A stretch of 34,669 nucleotides of DNA from Caldilineaceae bacterium (GCA_023384455.1 JAHDWH010000044.1:1-34669); one strand, 5' to 3'; positions 1 through 7,399 are shown, numbered from the stretch's first letter. The notes: generated by a model from the sequence alone, not told the origin. Numbers and translations: made by a program.

Positions 1-43
1 GTGAGAATATACAACGATCTCACGTTTTACGTTTCACGCCTCA
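1..43. repeat. GTGAAAC-type hairpin, cut by the window edge
   Basis: The segment 18-40 reads as a CTCACG-TTTCACG arm like those of the other dispersed hairpins in this window (816-867, 6623-6770, 13489-13527, 25745-25800, 27398-27444). Bases 1-6 (GTGAGA) can pair with 18-23 (TCTCAC). It lies just past the stop codon of the first Wzz gene. Only part of the element is visible. Confidence 0.5.
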
Positions 44-784
44 TCAGGCCGATAGGGTTCGCTGCGCCGCTGGTTCCAAACCGTCTCGGCGCATCTGTCC
101 TGCGGCATACGCTGCGTTGCCCCGTTCATTCGCCGCCACGGGAATCGCGCCCAGCACAGGCACGGCCAGACTCCGCTCTACGGATTCGGGTGTGCGCAGA
201 TAGCTGGACTCCATCCACGTGAGCAGGAGGACGACGGCGATGCCAAAGAGCAGGCCCAGGACTGTCCCGGCGACGGCGTTGAGCAACGGTTGCGGCTGGT
301 ACATATCGGCGCCGATGGCCCGGCTGACGATTTTGACTTCGATGCGGTTGCCTTTGTCCTGCTGGGCGTAATAGGCCGTGCGCTCGTCCACAAACTCGTC
401 GGCCAGAGTAATCGCCATCAGTTTGGCAACTTCCGGGTCCCGATCCCTGGCCTCGATTTTGATCATAAATGTGCTGGAATCGGGGGTGACTTTGACCAGA
501 CTGAGAAAAGTGTAGGGGTTCTGGTCGAGCTGCGCCCGTTCGATCACCCGCTGGGCCACCTCCGGCGTCTGGATATTGATGGCGAAGTTGCGCATCAGGT
601 CTTTGGCCGTATTGCCCAGCCCCCAGTCCGGCCGCGCCGGCACAGTGCTCACCTGGACAGTGGCCCGGTACATCTCCTCTTGCAGGCTGCTCACGCCAAA
701 GGCAGCCGCCCCGGCCAGCACAACCGCCAGCACGACAATCCAGCCCCGGCGGCGCAAAATGCGCAGATAGTCTTGTATACTCAT
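44..784 (-). CDS. Wzz-type polysaccharide chain-length/co-polymerase protein
   Basis: The 246-residue product has the Wzz layout: a short basic cytoplasmic N-terminus (SIQDYLRILRRRGW), a first membrane segment at about residues 16-34, a periplasmic/extracellular stretch, and a second membrane segment at about 169-190. The C-terminal tail contains SVERSLAVPVLGAIP, a motif typical of tyrosine-kinase adaptor/co-polymerase proteins of exopolysaccharide export. No Walker A or kinase domain follows, so any partner kinase must be elsewhere. The start at 784 is preferred over an in-frame upstream codon because a GGGGGGAG ribosome site sits eight bases before it. It is the last gene of a minus-strand run after another Wzz gene and a GT4 glycosyltransferase, suggesting a role in chain length or export of a surface polysaccharide. 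Two adjacent stop codons end it. Confidence 0.8.
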   Translation of the reverse strand: MSIQDYLRILRRRGWIVVLAVVLAGAAAFGVSSLQEEMYRATVQVSTVPARPDWGLGNTAKDLMRNFAINIQTPEVAQRVIERAQLDQNPYTFLSLVKVTPDSSTFMIKIEARDRDPEVAKLMAITLADEFVDERTAYYAQQDKGNRIEVKIVSRAIGADMYQPQPLLNAVAGTVLGLLFGIAVVLLLTWMESSYLRTPESVERSLAVPVLGAIPVAANERGNAAYAAGQMRRDGLEPAAQRTLSA

Positions 785-815
785 AATTTTCACTCCCCCC
801 AAAGCCACCAGTCCG

Positions 816-867
816 GTGAAGCGTGAGGCGTGAGATCACTCGACCTTTTTCACGTTTCACGCTTCAC
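816..867. repeat. GTGAAAC-type hairpin between the two Wzz genes
   Basis: Left arm 816-834 (GTGAAGCGTGAGGCGTGAG) pairs with right arm 849-867 apart from three wobble-compatible differences. The arms are built from degenerate seven-base units. It belongs to the dispersed family described in the findings and occupies most of the 119-base spacer. Confidence 0.7.
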
Positions 868-903
868 TCCTCACAATTGTTCATCAGCCCCGTCGAATAC
901 GCT

Positions 904-1593
904 TTACGCCTTCGGTATCGTCCCCATCACCACCAGCCCTATCTCTTCCAATTCGTCGCTGCGACGGATGGATGTATCCAAATAGTCCAGCACAAAAAGC
1001 AGCCCAATACCGGCAATCAGCGCCAGAATCACCCGCAGGGGCCACTCCAATTGTTGACGGATACCCACGCCCACTGGCGAAACCGACGGGCTGTCCAGCA
1101 GTGTCACCTGCACGTCTGGCGTGCCCAACTGCTGGAAGTAGACCGGCGTGTTTTCGCTCAGTTCAGCCACCGCGGCCTGGGCAATCGCTTCCAATTGAGC
1201 CGGATCGCCCCAGGAAAAGCTGAGGCGGATGAGCCGGTGCTGTTTGCCCGTGACCGCGCTGCCCTGGATCAGCCCCGGATGGATGGCGATGCCCTGCACC
1301 GCCAGTCGCCGGTTGATAGCCTGGGCAAATAGTTCGCTGCCCACCACTTCGGTGAAATCGTCCACCAGATACTCGCTGGTCAGCCAGGCGTAGTAGCGGG
1401 GATCGTAGAGGCTGGCATCGGCCTGGGTGGCGGGCAAGACACTCACCAGCAGGCGCAGGGACGCGGAATAGCTGGGCGGCGGCGAACGCCAGGGGCGCAA
1501 CTGGGCCGCGCTGATCCCGGCCACCAGAAGGGTCAGCGCAACGGGTATCCACCAGCGGCGGCGCACAATGCGCCAGTAGTCACGAAGTTCCAT
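904..1593 (-). CDS. Wzz-type chain-length determinant protein, second copy
   Basis: The 229-residue product has the same architecture as its downstream neighbour: MELRDYWRIVRRRWW at the N-terminus, a membrane segment at about 14-31, a soluble extracytoplasmic middle, a second membrane segment near 190-212 and a short tail with SDELEEIGLVVMGTIP, matching the LG-IP tail motif of co-polymerases. It starts three bases after the stop of the DUF5678-like gene at 1597, so the two are probably co-translated. Having two divergent Wzz-like proteins without a fused kinase resembles split co-polymerase systems in Gram-positive and Chloroflexota exopolysaccharide loci. The function is inferred from topology and motif; substrate is unknown. 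Confidence 0.78.
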   Translation of the reverse strand: MELRDYWRIVRRRWWIPVALTLLVAGISAAQLRPWRSPPPSYSASLRLLVSVLPATQADASLYDPRYYAWLTSEYLVDDFTEVVGSELFAQAINRRLAVQGIAIHPGLIQGSAVTGKQHRLIRLSFSWGDPAQLEAIAQAAVAELSENTPVYFQQLGTPDVQVTLLDSPSVSPVGVGIRQQLEWPLRVILALIAGIGLLFVLDYLDTSIRRSDELEEIGLVVMGTIPKA

Positions 1594-1596
1594 TGG

Positions 1597-1965
1597 TTAG
1601 GCGACAGCCTCAAGCCGTGGACTGCGAATGACAATCTCCCGTTTAGGTTCGGTGGTTACGCGTTCAAATAGAACAGGAACCGACCCCATTGCGTAATAAA
1701 TTTGGTTGTGTAGCGTCGAAAGTTCTTCGCCGACGCCGACGACTTCCCCTTCGTGAATGGCTACATATTTGCCATCGTATTCATTGAGCAATTCGTCCCG
1801 CATCGCTTCAAAGGCTTTCATTTCCCGGGCAAGTTTTTCCCATTCGAGTTTGTCAATGTAATCGTCGAGAGCGCGTGTCAACAGATCCGCTGGGGGCTGC
1901 TCATTCCATTTGGAAACTTCTGTTACTTTTTGCAGAAACGCAGAATCAACTGTGAGAACTGGCAT
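1597..1965 (-). CDS. DUF5678-like small protein
   Basis: The 122-residue product has a helical N-terminus (DLLTRALDDYIDKLEW) followed by a compact segment DGKYVAIHEGEVVGVGEE, the signature I associate with DUF5678-type proteins. It aligns clearly with the product of 18698-19087, which has AGQFVAVHGGKLVDV and the same closing RSxR motif, so the two are paralogues. The start at 1965 is chosen because GGGAGG lies just upstream; a longer open frame to 2013 lacks a ribosome site. The paralogue is next to a retropepsin-like protease, but this copy has none; it sits between a HicB-like gene and a Wzz gene. No biochemical role is known to me. Confidence 0.65.
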   Translation of the reverse strand: MPVLTVDSAFLQKVTEVSKWNEQPPADLLTRALDDYIDKLEWEKLAREMKAFEAMRDELLNEYDGKYVAIHEGEVVGVGEELSTLHNQIYYAMGSVPVLFERVTTEPKREIVIRSPRLEAVA

Positions 1966-2022
1966 ATCCGCCTCCCATTTACTCAAATCCTGCCAACTTC
2001 GCCAACTACCCATTAGGTAATT

Positions 2023-2190
2023 CTAAAAAGAAGTCTCGACTTCGCGACAAAGCGTAATCGCTTCCTGAATGCGTTTCATCAACACATCCAGCGATTTGGC
2101 CTGGGTATGGCAGCCGCGCAGGGCAGGAACCGAGGCCACGTAATAGCCATCTTCATCTTTTTCAATGACGACACTGAATTCCAGAACCAT
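2023..2190 (-). CDS. HicB-like antitoxin-family protein (UPF0150), short
   Basis: This 55-residue ORF begins MVLEFSVVIEKDEDGYYVAS and continues VPALRGCHTQAKSLDVLMKR, the classic HicB/UPF0150 partial RNase-H-like fold: two strands with the DEDGYYVASVPALRGC motif, then a helix. A full HicB antitoxin usually carries an added DNA-binding domain; this short form ends at ETSF. GAAAGG lies upstream of the ATG. No HicA (a roughly 60-80 residue double-stranded-RNA-binding-like toxin) is visible on either side, so it is an orphan. It lies 57 bases upstream of the DUF5678-like gene on the same strand and may share its transcript. Confidence 0.75.
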   Translation of the reverse strand: MVLEFSVVIEKDEDGYYVASVPALRGCHTQAKSLDVLMKRIQEAITLCREVETSF

Positions 2191-2240
2191 TTTTCACTGC
2201 CTTTCTCATTGCTCTATAAACGAAGTAATTTGGCATTTTT

Positions 2241-2313
2241 GTAGGTGCGGTTTTGAACCGCACAGTCAGCCGAAGGGGTACTCGCCACTTGCGCAGCTAC
2301 AAGCAGCGCCTAC
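2241..2313. repeat. REP-like element with branched fold
   Basis: The outer bases GTAGGTGC (2241-2248) pair with GCGCCTAC near 2306-2313 with one wobble. Inside is a perfect hairpin of eight base pairs and a three-base loop (2245-2252 with 2256-2263), and a smaller one near 2288-2303. The element fills the spacer between the glycosyltransferase and HicB-like genes. Another hairpin starting GTAGGTC is at 24514-24540. Confidence 0.5.
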
Positions 2314-2344
2314 GATTACGCAAAAAACTTTGTTTACAGTGTAC

Positions 2345-3472
2345 TCATTGCCGCTGAACGACAGAAACCAGAAAGTCCAGCAATTTCCGCCGAAACACAT
2401 CCCGCCCAAACTTCTCTGCCTGTTGACGACAGACCGCCGGAGCGTAGGCGTCGGGATCAAAACTGCCCAACACATCCAATAAACTTTCAACCGTCTGCTC
2501 GGCAAAGTGTTCCCCCGTCACGCCGGGGAGGACTGTGTCCAACGCGCCGCCGCCGGCGTAGGCGATGACCGGGCGGCCCGCGGCCAGGGCTTCCACCGGG
2601 GCGATGCCGAAATCCTCCAGGCCGGGAAAGAGAAACGCTTTGCAGCCCCGCATCAGTTCCAGCAGCTTCGTCTGGGACTGGCGGCCCAGAAAAGTGACGT
2701 TCGGTTCGGCTGCGGCTTGCAGACTGGCCCTGTCCCGCCCGTCGCCCACCACCACCAGTTTCTCGGCGGGCAGATGGCGAAAGGCATCCACGGCCAGGTC
2801 AATGCGCTTGTAGGGAATCAGCCGACTGACAATCAAATAGTAGTCGCCCACAGGCACAGACGGGTCTGGCGTGTAGCGCTCTGTGTCCACCGGCGGGTGG
2901 ATAACGACGCTCTCCCGCCCGTAGATGGCCCGGATGCGCTCCTGCACTGCCGTACTGATAGCGACGAAATGGTCCACCCGCTGGGCCGCGGCCCAATCCC
3001 AGCGGCGGAGCAGGGCCAGGGCCGGTTGCAGGGCTGCGTTGACCAGTCCGCCGATCTGTTCCCGCTCCCGGTATTGCTCGTAGAGCCAGAGAAAGCGGGT
3101 AGGCGTCAGGCAGTAGCAGACGTGGACCGCTTTGCGGCTGCCGTTCCGGGTAGCCACCCCGTGGCAGAAGCCGCTTTTGTTGCTCAGCACCAGATCGTAG
3201 CCGCTCAGGTCTGTGCGGCTGAAAGCCAGCGGATAGACGGGCAGATATGCCTGGTGGTGGTCGCTGTAGCCGGGCAAGCGCTGCATAAAAGTTGTGCGGA
3301 TGTCCCAACGCCGGTAGGCGTCGGGCATTTTGGCCGGGTCGTACATACTGGTGTACAACGGCGCGGCGGGGAAGAGATCGACCAGTTCTTCCAGCACATT
3401 CTCTGCGCCGCCCATCTGGTTCAGCCAGTCGTGGACCAGTGCCAGTCGCACACCCTTCAACAGATCGCTCAT
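2345..3472 (-). CDS. GT4-family glycosyltransferase
   Basis: The 375-residue product fits a retaining GT-B glycosyltransferase. The N-terminal Rossmann half opens with LALVHDWLNQMGGAENVLEE (residues 10-29). The C-terminal half has VSRLIPYKRIDLAVDAF (215-231), VVGDGRD (241-247) and GLEDFGIAPVEALAAG (284-299), the donor-binding E-x7-E region of family 4. Length is typical. It probably adds a sugar to a lipid-linked or surface polysaccharide precursor, consistent with the Wzz genes downstream; donor and acceptor cannot be read from sequence. Its start codon overlaps the stop of the chorismate mutase-like gene (ATGA at 3469-3472), which implies translational coupling. Confidence 0.88.
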   Translation of the reverse strand: MSDLLKGVRLALVHDWLNQMGGAENVLEELVDLFPAAPLYTSMYDPAKMPDAYRRWDIRTTFMQRLPGYSDHHQAYLPVYPLAFSRTDLSGYDLVLSNKSGFCHGVATRNGSRKAVHVCYCLTPTRFLWLYEQYREREQIGGLVNAALQPALALLRRWDWAAAQRVDHFVAISTAVQERIRAIYGRESVVIHPPVDTERYTPDPSVPVGDYYLIVSRLIPYKRIDLAVDAFRHLPAEKLVVVGDGRDRASLQAAAEPNVTFLGRQSQTKLLELMRGCKAFLFPGLEDFGIAPVEALAAGRPVIAYAGGGALDTVLPGVTGEHFAEQTVESLLDVLGSFDPDAYAPAVCRQQAEKFGRDVFRRKLLDFLVSVVQRQ

Positions 3473-3774
3473 CCAGCCCCGTTCCGCGCCTGCAAAAGAG
3501 CCAATTCTTCCGCAATGAAATGGTCTACCATTGACCGAAAGAGTTTTTCGACCAATTCCGGCGAGAGCGTGTGTTCCTCTGCCCAGGCCCGGCGCACGGC
3601 CAGCATCTGGCGCTGGCGTTCGTGGGCGTGTACGTCCTCGGCGCTGCGTTTGAACTGCATTACCGCGTGGACGTAGCCCCGACGCTGGGCGATGGCTTCG
3701 ATAATAGCCCGGTCGATGCGGTCGATTTCAGACCGCACTTCCTCGATTGTCCTACACTCGTCTGGCGTCTTCAT
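3469..3774 (-). CDS. Chorismate mutase / isochorismate lyase-like protein (AroQ fold)
   Basis: The 101-residue product is an all-helical AroQ-type domain: EEVRSEIDRIDRAIIEAIAQ, then RRGYVHAVMQFKRSAEDVHA with the loop lysine and arginines, then HERQRQML and FRSMVDHFIAEEL. The FKRS-EDV-A-ERQ run is closer to PchB-like isochorismate pyruvate lyases than to classical chorismate mutase, but the two activities cannot be separated by eye. The start at 3774 has GGGGA upstream and gives the normal family length; the frame runs open further upstream without a start signal. It overlaps the glycosyltransferase by four bases. Pairing of an aromatic-pathway domain with a surface-sugar enzyme is unexpected. 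Confidence 0.75.
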   Translation of the reverse strand: MKTPDECRTIEEVRSEIDRIDRAIIEAIAQRRGYVHAVMQFKRSAEDVHAHERQRQMLAVRRAWAEEHTLSPELVEKLFRSMVDHFIAEELALLQARNGAG

Positions 3775-3816
3775 CGGTAATCCCCAAAAGTTAAGGACAC
3801 GGATTTTCACGGCGAC

Positions 3817-3836
3817 GTCCTGAGCCTGTCGAAGGG
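3817..3836. repeat. Half copy of TTCGACA...CTCAGGAC palindrome
   Basis: The bases GTCCTGAGCCTGTCGAAGGG match, with one difference, the right arm at 25689-25708 of the complete palindrome in the composite repeat. No partner arm is present nearby, so it is a remnant or half-element. Confidence 0.6.
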
Positions 3837-3899
3837 ATGGGAAGGATTTACACAGATTGCAGGATGTAAAATTGTCCAGTTCAGTCAATGCCTGTATCT

Positions 3900-3929
3900 A
3901 TCCGCGTTCATCCGTGTTTATCCGCGGCT
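3900..3929. repeat. Three ten-base tandem units
   Basis: Units ATCCGCGTTC, ATCCGTGTTT and ATCCGCGGCT lie head to tail. The period is ten here, unlike the seven-base tracts elsewhere in the window's spacers. Confidence 0.55.
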
Positions 3930-4120
3930 GCTCCACAGCGCGCGGAGTATTGTACCGTAGCGGGGAAGCGCCACCAAATAAACGCAATTCAGGCGGGCAA
4001 ACAACCCGACAACCGCCGGAAAACACGCCCGTCCTATTGTACGCCTACACCGCGTTTCCGCCCATTGCTGGTTCACCCGCCACTCGCCACCCATTACACC
4101 TACAGGAGAGGCCATACCCA

Positions 4121-5212
4121 ATGTATTCATTCGATATGACATCCGAGCAGAAGATGCTTGTGGATACGGTTCACCGCTACGCCGAGAAGCAGTTGCGCAG
4201 CGTCTATCGGGAGGCGGAGGAGAGCGCGGCCGCGCCGGCCAGCGTCATCCGCACGGGCTGGGAGCTGGGCCTGCTGCCCGCAGCTATCGACGCCGAATAT
4301 GGCGGTTTCGGCGAGTACTCGGCCCTGACCAGCGCGCTCTATTTGGAGGAGTTGGGCTGGGGGGATGTGGGCATCGGCCTGCATCTGCTTGCGCCCAATC
4401 TCTTTGCCCTGCCTATCGCCCTCTTCGGCGACAACGCACAGAAAGCCGCCTGGCTGCCCCGCTTCACCGCAGCCGACTTCCCCGCAGCCAGCGCCGCGCT
4501 GGTGGAGCCGGTCTACCAGTTCGATCCCAACGCGCTGGCGACGACCGCCGAGCGGGCGGGCGACAGCTACACGCTTCAGGGCGTCAAAACATACGTGCCT
4601 TTGGCGAAGGAGGCCGAGGTTTTTCTGGTCTATGCCCAGGAGAAGAACCGCACTCAGGCCTTTATTGTGCCTGCTGACACCCCTGGCGTGCAGGTGGCCG
4701 AGCGGGTGGTGCTGATGGGGGCCCGGGCCCTGCCGATGTATACGGTCAATTTTACGAACGTCAGCGTACCCGGGGCCAACCGGCTGGGCGGAGCACGGGG
4801 CATCCGTATGAACCGCCTGCTCACCGTCAGCCGCATCAGCGCCGCGGCCCTGGCCGTGGGACAGGCGAAGGCAGCCTACGAATATGCGCTGAAATATGCC
4901 AAAGAGCGGGAAGCCTTTGGCGAACCCATCGCCCACCGCCAGAGCATCGCCTTTATGCTGGCCAATATGGCTATCGAAATCGAGGCCGTGCGTTTGCAAG
5001 TTTGGGAGGCCGCCTGGCGCTACGACAGCCGGGAGGACGCCTCCAAACTGGCTGCCCTGACCAAACAGGCCGCGGACAAAATGGTGATGGAAGTGACCGA
5101 CAACGCGGTCCAGGTCCTGGGCGGCCACGGCTACATCCGGGAGCATCCGGTGGAATTGTGGTTTCGCAACGGGCGGGGGTTTGTGATGTGGGATGGGATG
5201 ATAATCGGATAA
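4121..5212 (+). CDS. Acyl-CoA dehydrogenase family protein, catalytic Glu position is Asp
   Basis: The 363-residue product follows the acyl-CoA dehydrogenase fold: N-terminal helices (MTSEQKMLVDTVHRYAEKQL), a middle beta-domain, and a C-terminal helical bundle with SRISAAALAVGQAKAAYEYA, REAFGEPIAHRQSIAFMLAN and QVLGGHGYIREHPVELWFRN, the FAD/dimer motifs. The start has AGGAGAG ten bases upstream. In canonical members the base is the Glu of YEGT, shortly after the GGxGY-xxxPVE region; aligning residue by residue, this position is Asp358 in MWDGMIIG, five residues from the C-terminus. The family's usual C-terminal helix is therefore missing. It is followed by a second dehydrogenase that keeps YEGT, so the pair may form a heteromer, or this copy may be specialised or less active. 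Substrate unknown. Confidence 0.88.
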   Translation: MYSFDMTSEQKMLVDTVHRYAEKQLRSVYREAEESAAAPASVIRTGWELGLLPAAIDAEYGGFGEYSALTSALYLEELGWGDVGIGLHLLAPNLFALPIALFGDNAQKAAWLPRFTAADFPAASAALVEPVYQFDPNALATTAERAGDSYTLQGVKTYVPLAKEAEVFLVYAQEKNRTQAFIVPADTPGVQVAERVVLMGARALPMYTVNFTNVSVPGANRLGGARGIRMNRLLTVSRISAAALAVGQAKAAYEYALKYAKEREAFGEPIAHRQSIAFMLANMAIEIEAVRLQVWEAAWRYDSREDASKLAALTKQAADKMVMEVTDNAVQVLGGHGYIREHPVELWFRNGRGFVMWDGMIIG

Positions 5213-5215
5213 GGC

Positions 5216-5277
5216 ACATTATCCCATCATCCCATCATCTCCTGTATACCGAAGATGATGGGATGATGGGATAATGT
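5216..5277. repeat. Perfect 25-base inverted repeat between the two dehydrogenases
   Basis: Arm 5216-5240 is the exact reverse complement of 5253-5277, with a 12-base loop. The arms contain the eight-base unit ATGATGGG twice in tandem. There is no T tract, so it is not a standard intrinsic terminator. It lies entirely in the 84-base spacer and ends 19 bases before the next start codon. Confidence 0.9.
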
Positions 5278-5296
5278 CATTGCTCAGGGGACTACA

Positions 5297-6586
5297 ATGA
5301 CAATCGAATTCAAGACGCCGGATGAAATTGAGAAGCAACTGCGCCAGGTGCAGATTGTGGCGGAGAATGTGATGCGCCCGGAGAGCCGGGTGTTGGACGA
5401 CAACGAGCACAGCCGCCCACACAATTTTGTGCATATGATGTGGCCGCAGATGCAGGAGATGGAGCGGGCCAATCTGGAGGCATCCCTGCGCCGGGCGCGC
5501 AACGGGGGGAACGGCGACAGACCCAAAAGCGACGAGCCGAAGAAGCCCCGTACAGGCAATCTGGCCCTGGTCCATATGATTGAGATGCTTAGCTGGGGCG
5601 ATGCGGGTGTCTATCTCTGCATTCCCGGCGGCGGGCTGGGGGGCGCGGCCATCCAGGCCGTGGGTACACCGGAACAGAAGGAGCGCTTCCTGCGCCGCTT
5701 CACCGAAGGCGACCCCAAATGGGGCGCGATGGCGATGACCGAACCCCAGGCCGGCTCGGACACCAGTAACATCCAGACGACCGCCGTCTTCGACGCCGAG
5801 ACGAACGAGTGGGTTCTCAACGGCCAGAAGATCTTCTGCACCAGCGGCAAACTGGCCTATGCCGAATCTGACGGGCTGATCGTCGTCTGGGCCACTGTGG
5901 ACAAGCACGCGGGCCGGGCCGGGATGAAGCCTTTTGTGGTGGAGGCGGGCACCCCGGGGCTGAAGATTGTCAAAGTGGAGGAGAAGCTGGGCATCCGGGC
6001 CAGCGACACCGCCTCCTTTGTGCTGGACAACTGCCGCATCCCCGCCGACAATCTGTTGGGCGAGAGCGGGCCAAAAAGCGATAAAGAGAGCAGCGGCGAG
6101 ACCAAAGGTTTCAAAGGGGCTATGCGCACCTTCGACGCTACCCGTCCGATTGTGGCAGCCAGCGCCATCGGCATTGGCCGGGCCGCCTTTGAGTTTGCCC
6201 GGGACACCCTGGCCAAGCAGGGCGTGCGTATGGACTACGAATCCCCCCGCTGGAAGCTGACCACCGCCCAGGCCGATCTGCTGGATATGGAAATTCAACT
6301 GCGCCAAGCCTGGCTGCTGACGCTCAAAGCCACAGCCCTGCTGGACAGCGGCGGGGATAACAAACTGCCCGCGTCGATGTGCAAAGTCAAGGCGGGTAAG
6401 GCAGTGACGGTCGTCACCCAAAAGGCGGTGGAACTGCTCGGCCCGCTGGGGTATACTACCCAAACGTTGGCCGAAAAGTGGATGCGGGACGCCAAAATCA
6501 ACGACATCTACGAAGGCACCGGGCAGATCAATACACTGATTGTGGCGAGAGAGATTCTGGGCTATACTCGGAAGGAACTGAAGTAG
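5297..6586 (+). CDS. Acyl-CoA dehydrogenase
   Basis: The 429-residue product is a full acyl-CoA dehydrogenase. It has MAMTEPQAGSD (FAD/substrate motif of the middle domain), FVLDNCRIPADNLLGE, VTVVTQKAVELLGPLGYT and ends with MRDAKINDIYEGTGQINTL, where Glu406 is the expected catalytic base. An unusual charged, low-complexity insert (RRARNGGNGDRPKSDEPKK) sits near residues 63-82, and a second, SGPKSDKESSGETKG, near 256-270. It oxidises an acyl-CoA to the enoyl-CoA, passing electrons to electron-transfer flavoprotein; chain length cannot be told. CAGGGG lies before the ATG. The partner gene upstream lacks the catalytic Glu; the two are probably co-transcribed across the hairpin. Confidence 0.92.
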   Translation: MTIEFKTPDEIEKQLRQVQIVAENVMRPESRVLDDNEHSRPHNFVHMMWPQMQEMERANLEASLRRARNGGNGDRPKSDEPKKPRTGNLALVHMIEMLSWGDAGVYLCIPGGGLGGAAIQAVGTPEQKERFLRRFTEGDPKWGAMAMTEPQAGSDTSNIQTTAVFDAETNEWVLNGQKIFCTSGKLAYAESDGLIVVWATVDKHAGRAGMKPFVVEAGTPGLKIVKVEEKLGIRASDTASFVLDNCRIPADNLLGESGPKSDKESSGETKGFKGAMRTFDATRPIVAASAIGIGRAAFEFARDTLAKQGVRMDYESPRWKLTTAQADLLDMEIQLRQAWLLTLKATALLDSGGDNKLPASMCKVKAGKAVTVVTQKAVELLGPLGYTTQTLAEKWMRDAKINDIYEGTGQINTLIVAREILGYTRKELK

Positions 6587-6622
6587 AGAATCGCTCCTGG
6601 GTTTTGGGGTTGACCAGACGAC

Positions 6623-6770
6623 AAGTGAAACGTGAAACGTGAGAGGTGTCTGTTCAGCCACCCCACCCTACCCCTCCCCATTCCAGGGAGGGAAGTGGAT
6701 CGACTCCTCCCCCACTGTGGGGGAGGTTGGGTGGGGGTGAGCAGTTACGTTCACGTTTCACGTTTCACTT
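6623..6770. repeat. GTGAAAC hairpin with a C-rich element inside it
   Basis: Arms 6623-6642 and 6751-6770 are perfect reverse complements (20 bases), each built from the tandem heptamer GTGAAAC. Between them sits a complete copy of the CCACCC-type element (6655-6748). In other copies of this hairpin the loop is only 9-15 bases, so the C-rich element appears to have entered the loop. Confidence 0.85.
6655..6748. repeat. CCACCC/GGGTGG element, copy A
   Basis: This roughly 94-base element begins CAGCCACCCCACCC and ends GGGTGAGCAGTTAC. It contains an inner hairpin (CTCCCCCAC with GTGGGGGAG) and complementary C-rich and G-rich ends. Copy B is at 7532-7622 and a shortened copy C at 25796-25863. 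It has no coding capacity. Confidence 0.85.
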
Positions 6771-6796
6771 TTGGACGGGAATAGACGAGGTTTGTG

Positions 6797-7399
6797 ATGG
6801 ATACCACCCCCTATGGCTTCAAAACATTGCGCGTCGATCCCGACTCTCTGGATGGGACATTCACGACCCGGGACGGGAGACCTATCCGCTGTCGGTTGAT
6901 CCAGCCCGAAGATGGCCCGCTGCTGATCGGCCTTTTTCAGCATCTCTCCCCAGAGAGCCGGCGGCGGCGCTTTAACCTGCCCCTGGAACATCTGGATCCC
7001 TCTCGCCTTGTGCTGGAGGCTCGCCATCTGGCTGACGTAGACAACCGTACAGTGGGCGGCGCTGTGCTGGCCTTTGCCGGGCTGGAAGAATCGGCCGAAC
7101 TGATCGCAGTGGCCCGCATTGGCCGTTATCCCGCCAACCCTGTCAGCCCAGAAGCCGAAGCCGCCCTGGTTGTACGGGATGATTTTCAGCGTCAGGGCAT
7201 CGGCACCGCGCTGATGGCAATGTTGGCCCTGCTGGCCCAACGGATGAACGTCGAGACCCTTACGGCCTCCATCCAGGCCGACAACGAAGCTCTTTTTGAT
7301 CTTCTGCGCAGCCTGCATCTCCCTCTGCAACGCCACACCAGCCACGGCGAAACGACCATTTCGCTGCAAGTGAGCGACTTGCCAAAGCCACAAATGTAA
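6797..7399 (+). CDS. GNAT-family N-acetyltransferase
   Basis: The 200-residue product has the acetyl-CoA binding motif A in ALVVRDDFQRQGIGTALMAM (QRQGIGTAL at 131-139). The first part, TTRDGRPIRCRLIQPEDGPL followed by LFQHLSPESRRRRF, is the pattern seen in GNAT domains related to the regulatory acetyltransferase module of Pat-type protein acetylases, although no NDP-forming acyl-CoA synthetase domain is attached. It could therefore acetylate proteins or a small amine; the substrate is unknown. The ATG at 6797 is chosen over a GTG three bases upstream because of spacing to ACGAGG. It follows the two acyl-CoA dehydrogenases but is separated by repeats. Confidence 0.85.
   Translation: MDTTPYGFKTLRVDPDSLDGTFTTRDGRPIRCRLIQPEDGPLLIGLFQHLSPESRRRRFNLPLEHLDPSRLVLEARHLADVDNRTVGGAVLAFAGLEESAELIAVARIGRYPANPVSPEAEAALVVRDDFQRQGIGTALMAMLALLAQRMNVETLTASIQADNEALFDLLRSLHLPLQRHTSHGETTISLQVSDLPKPQM

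Larger units (their letters stand above)
3775..4120. other. 346-base divergent spacer with repeat fragments
   Basis: No gene is seen here. It separates the minus-strand chorismate mutase-like gene from the plus-strand acyl-CoA dehydrogenase. It contains a 20-base half copy of the TTCGACA-CTCAGGAC palindrome (3817-3836) and three ten-base units ATCCGYGTTY-like (3900-3929). An AGGAGAG ribosome site for the dehydrogenase starts at 4103. No convincing promoter pair was found. Confidence 0.6.

Noticed and set aside
2507-3676. 389-codon open frame on the plus strand
   Set aside because: Antisense to the GT4 and chorismate mutase-like genes; composition is shadow-like and no ribosome site is present.
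4127-5146. 339-codon open frame on the minus strand
   Set aside because: Antisense to the first acyl-CoA dehydrogenase; no motif or start signal.
5160-5277. The end of the first dehydrogenase overwritten by the ATGATGGG repeat
   Set aside because: The last codons look similar to the repeat (GATGGGATGATAATC), but they align without gaps to the family's C-terminal segment, so overwriting is not needed to explain them.
5219-6661. 480-codon open frame on the minus strand
   Set aside because: Antisense to a clear acyl-CoA dehydrogenase, and its first codons lie in the C-rich repeat. No recognisable domain.
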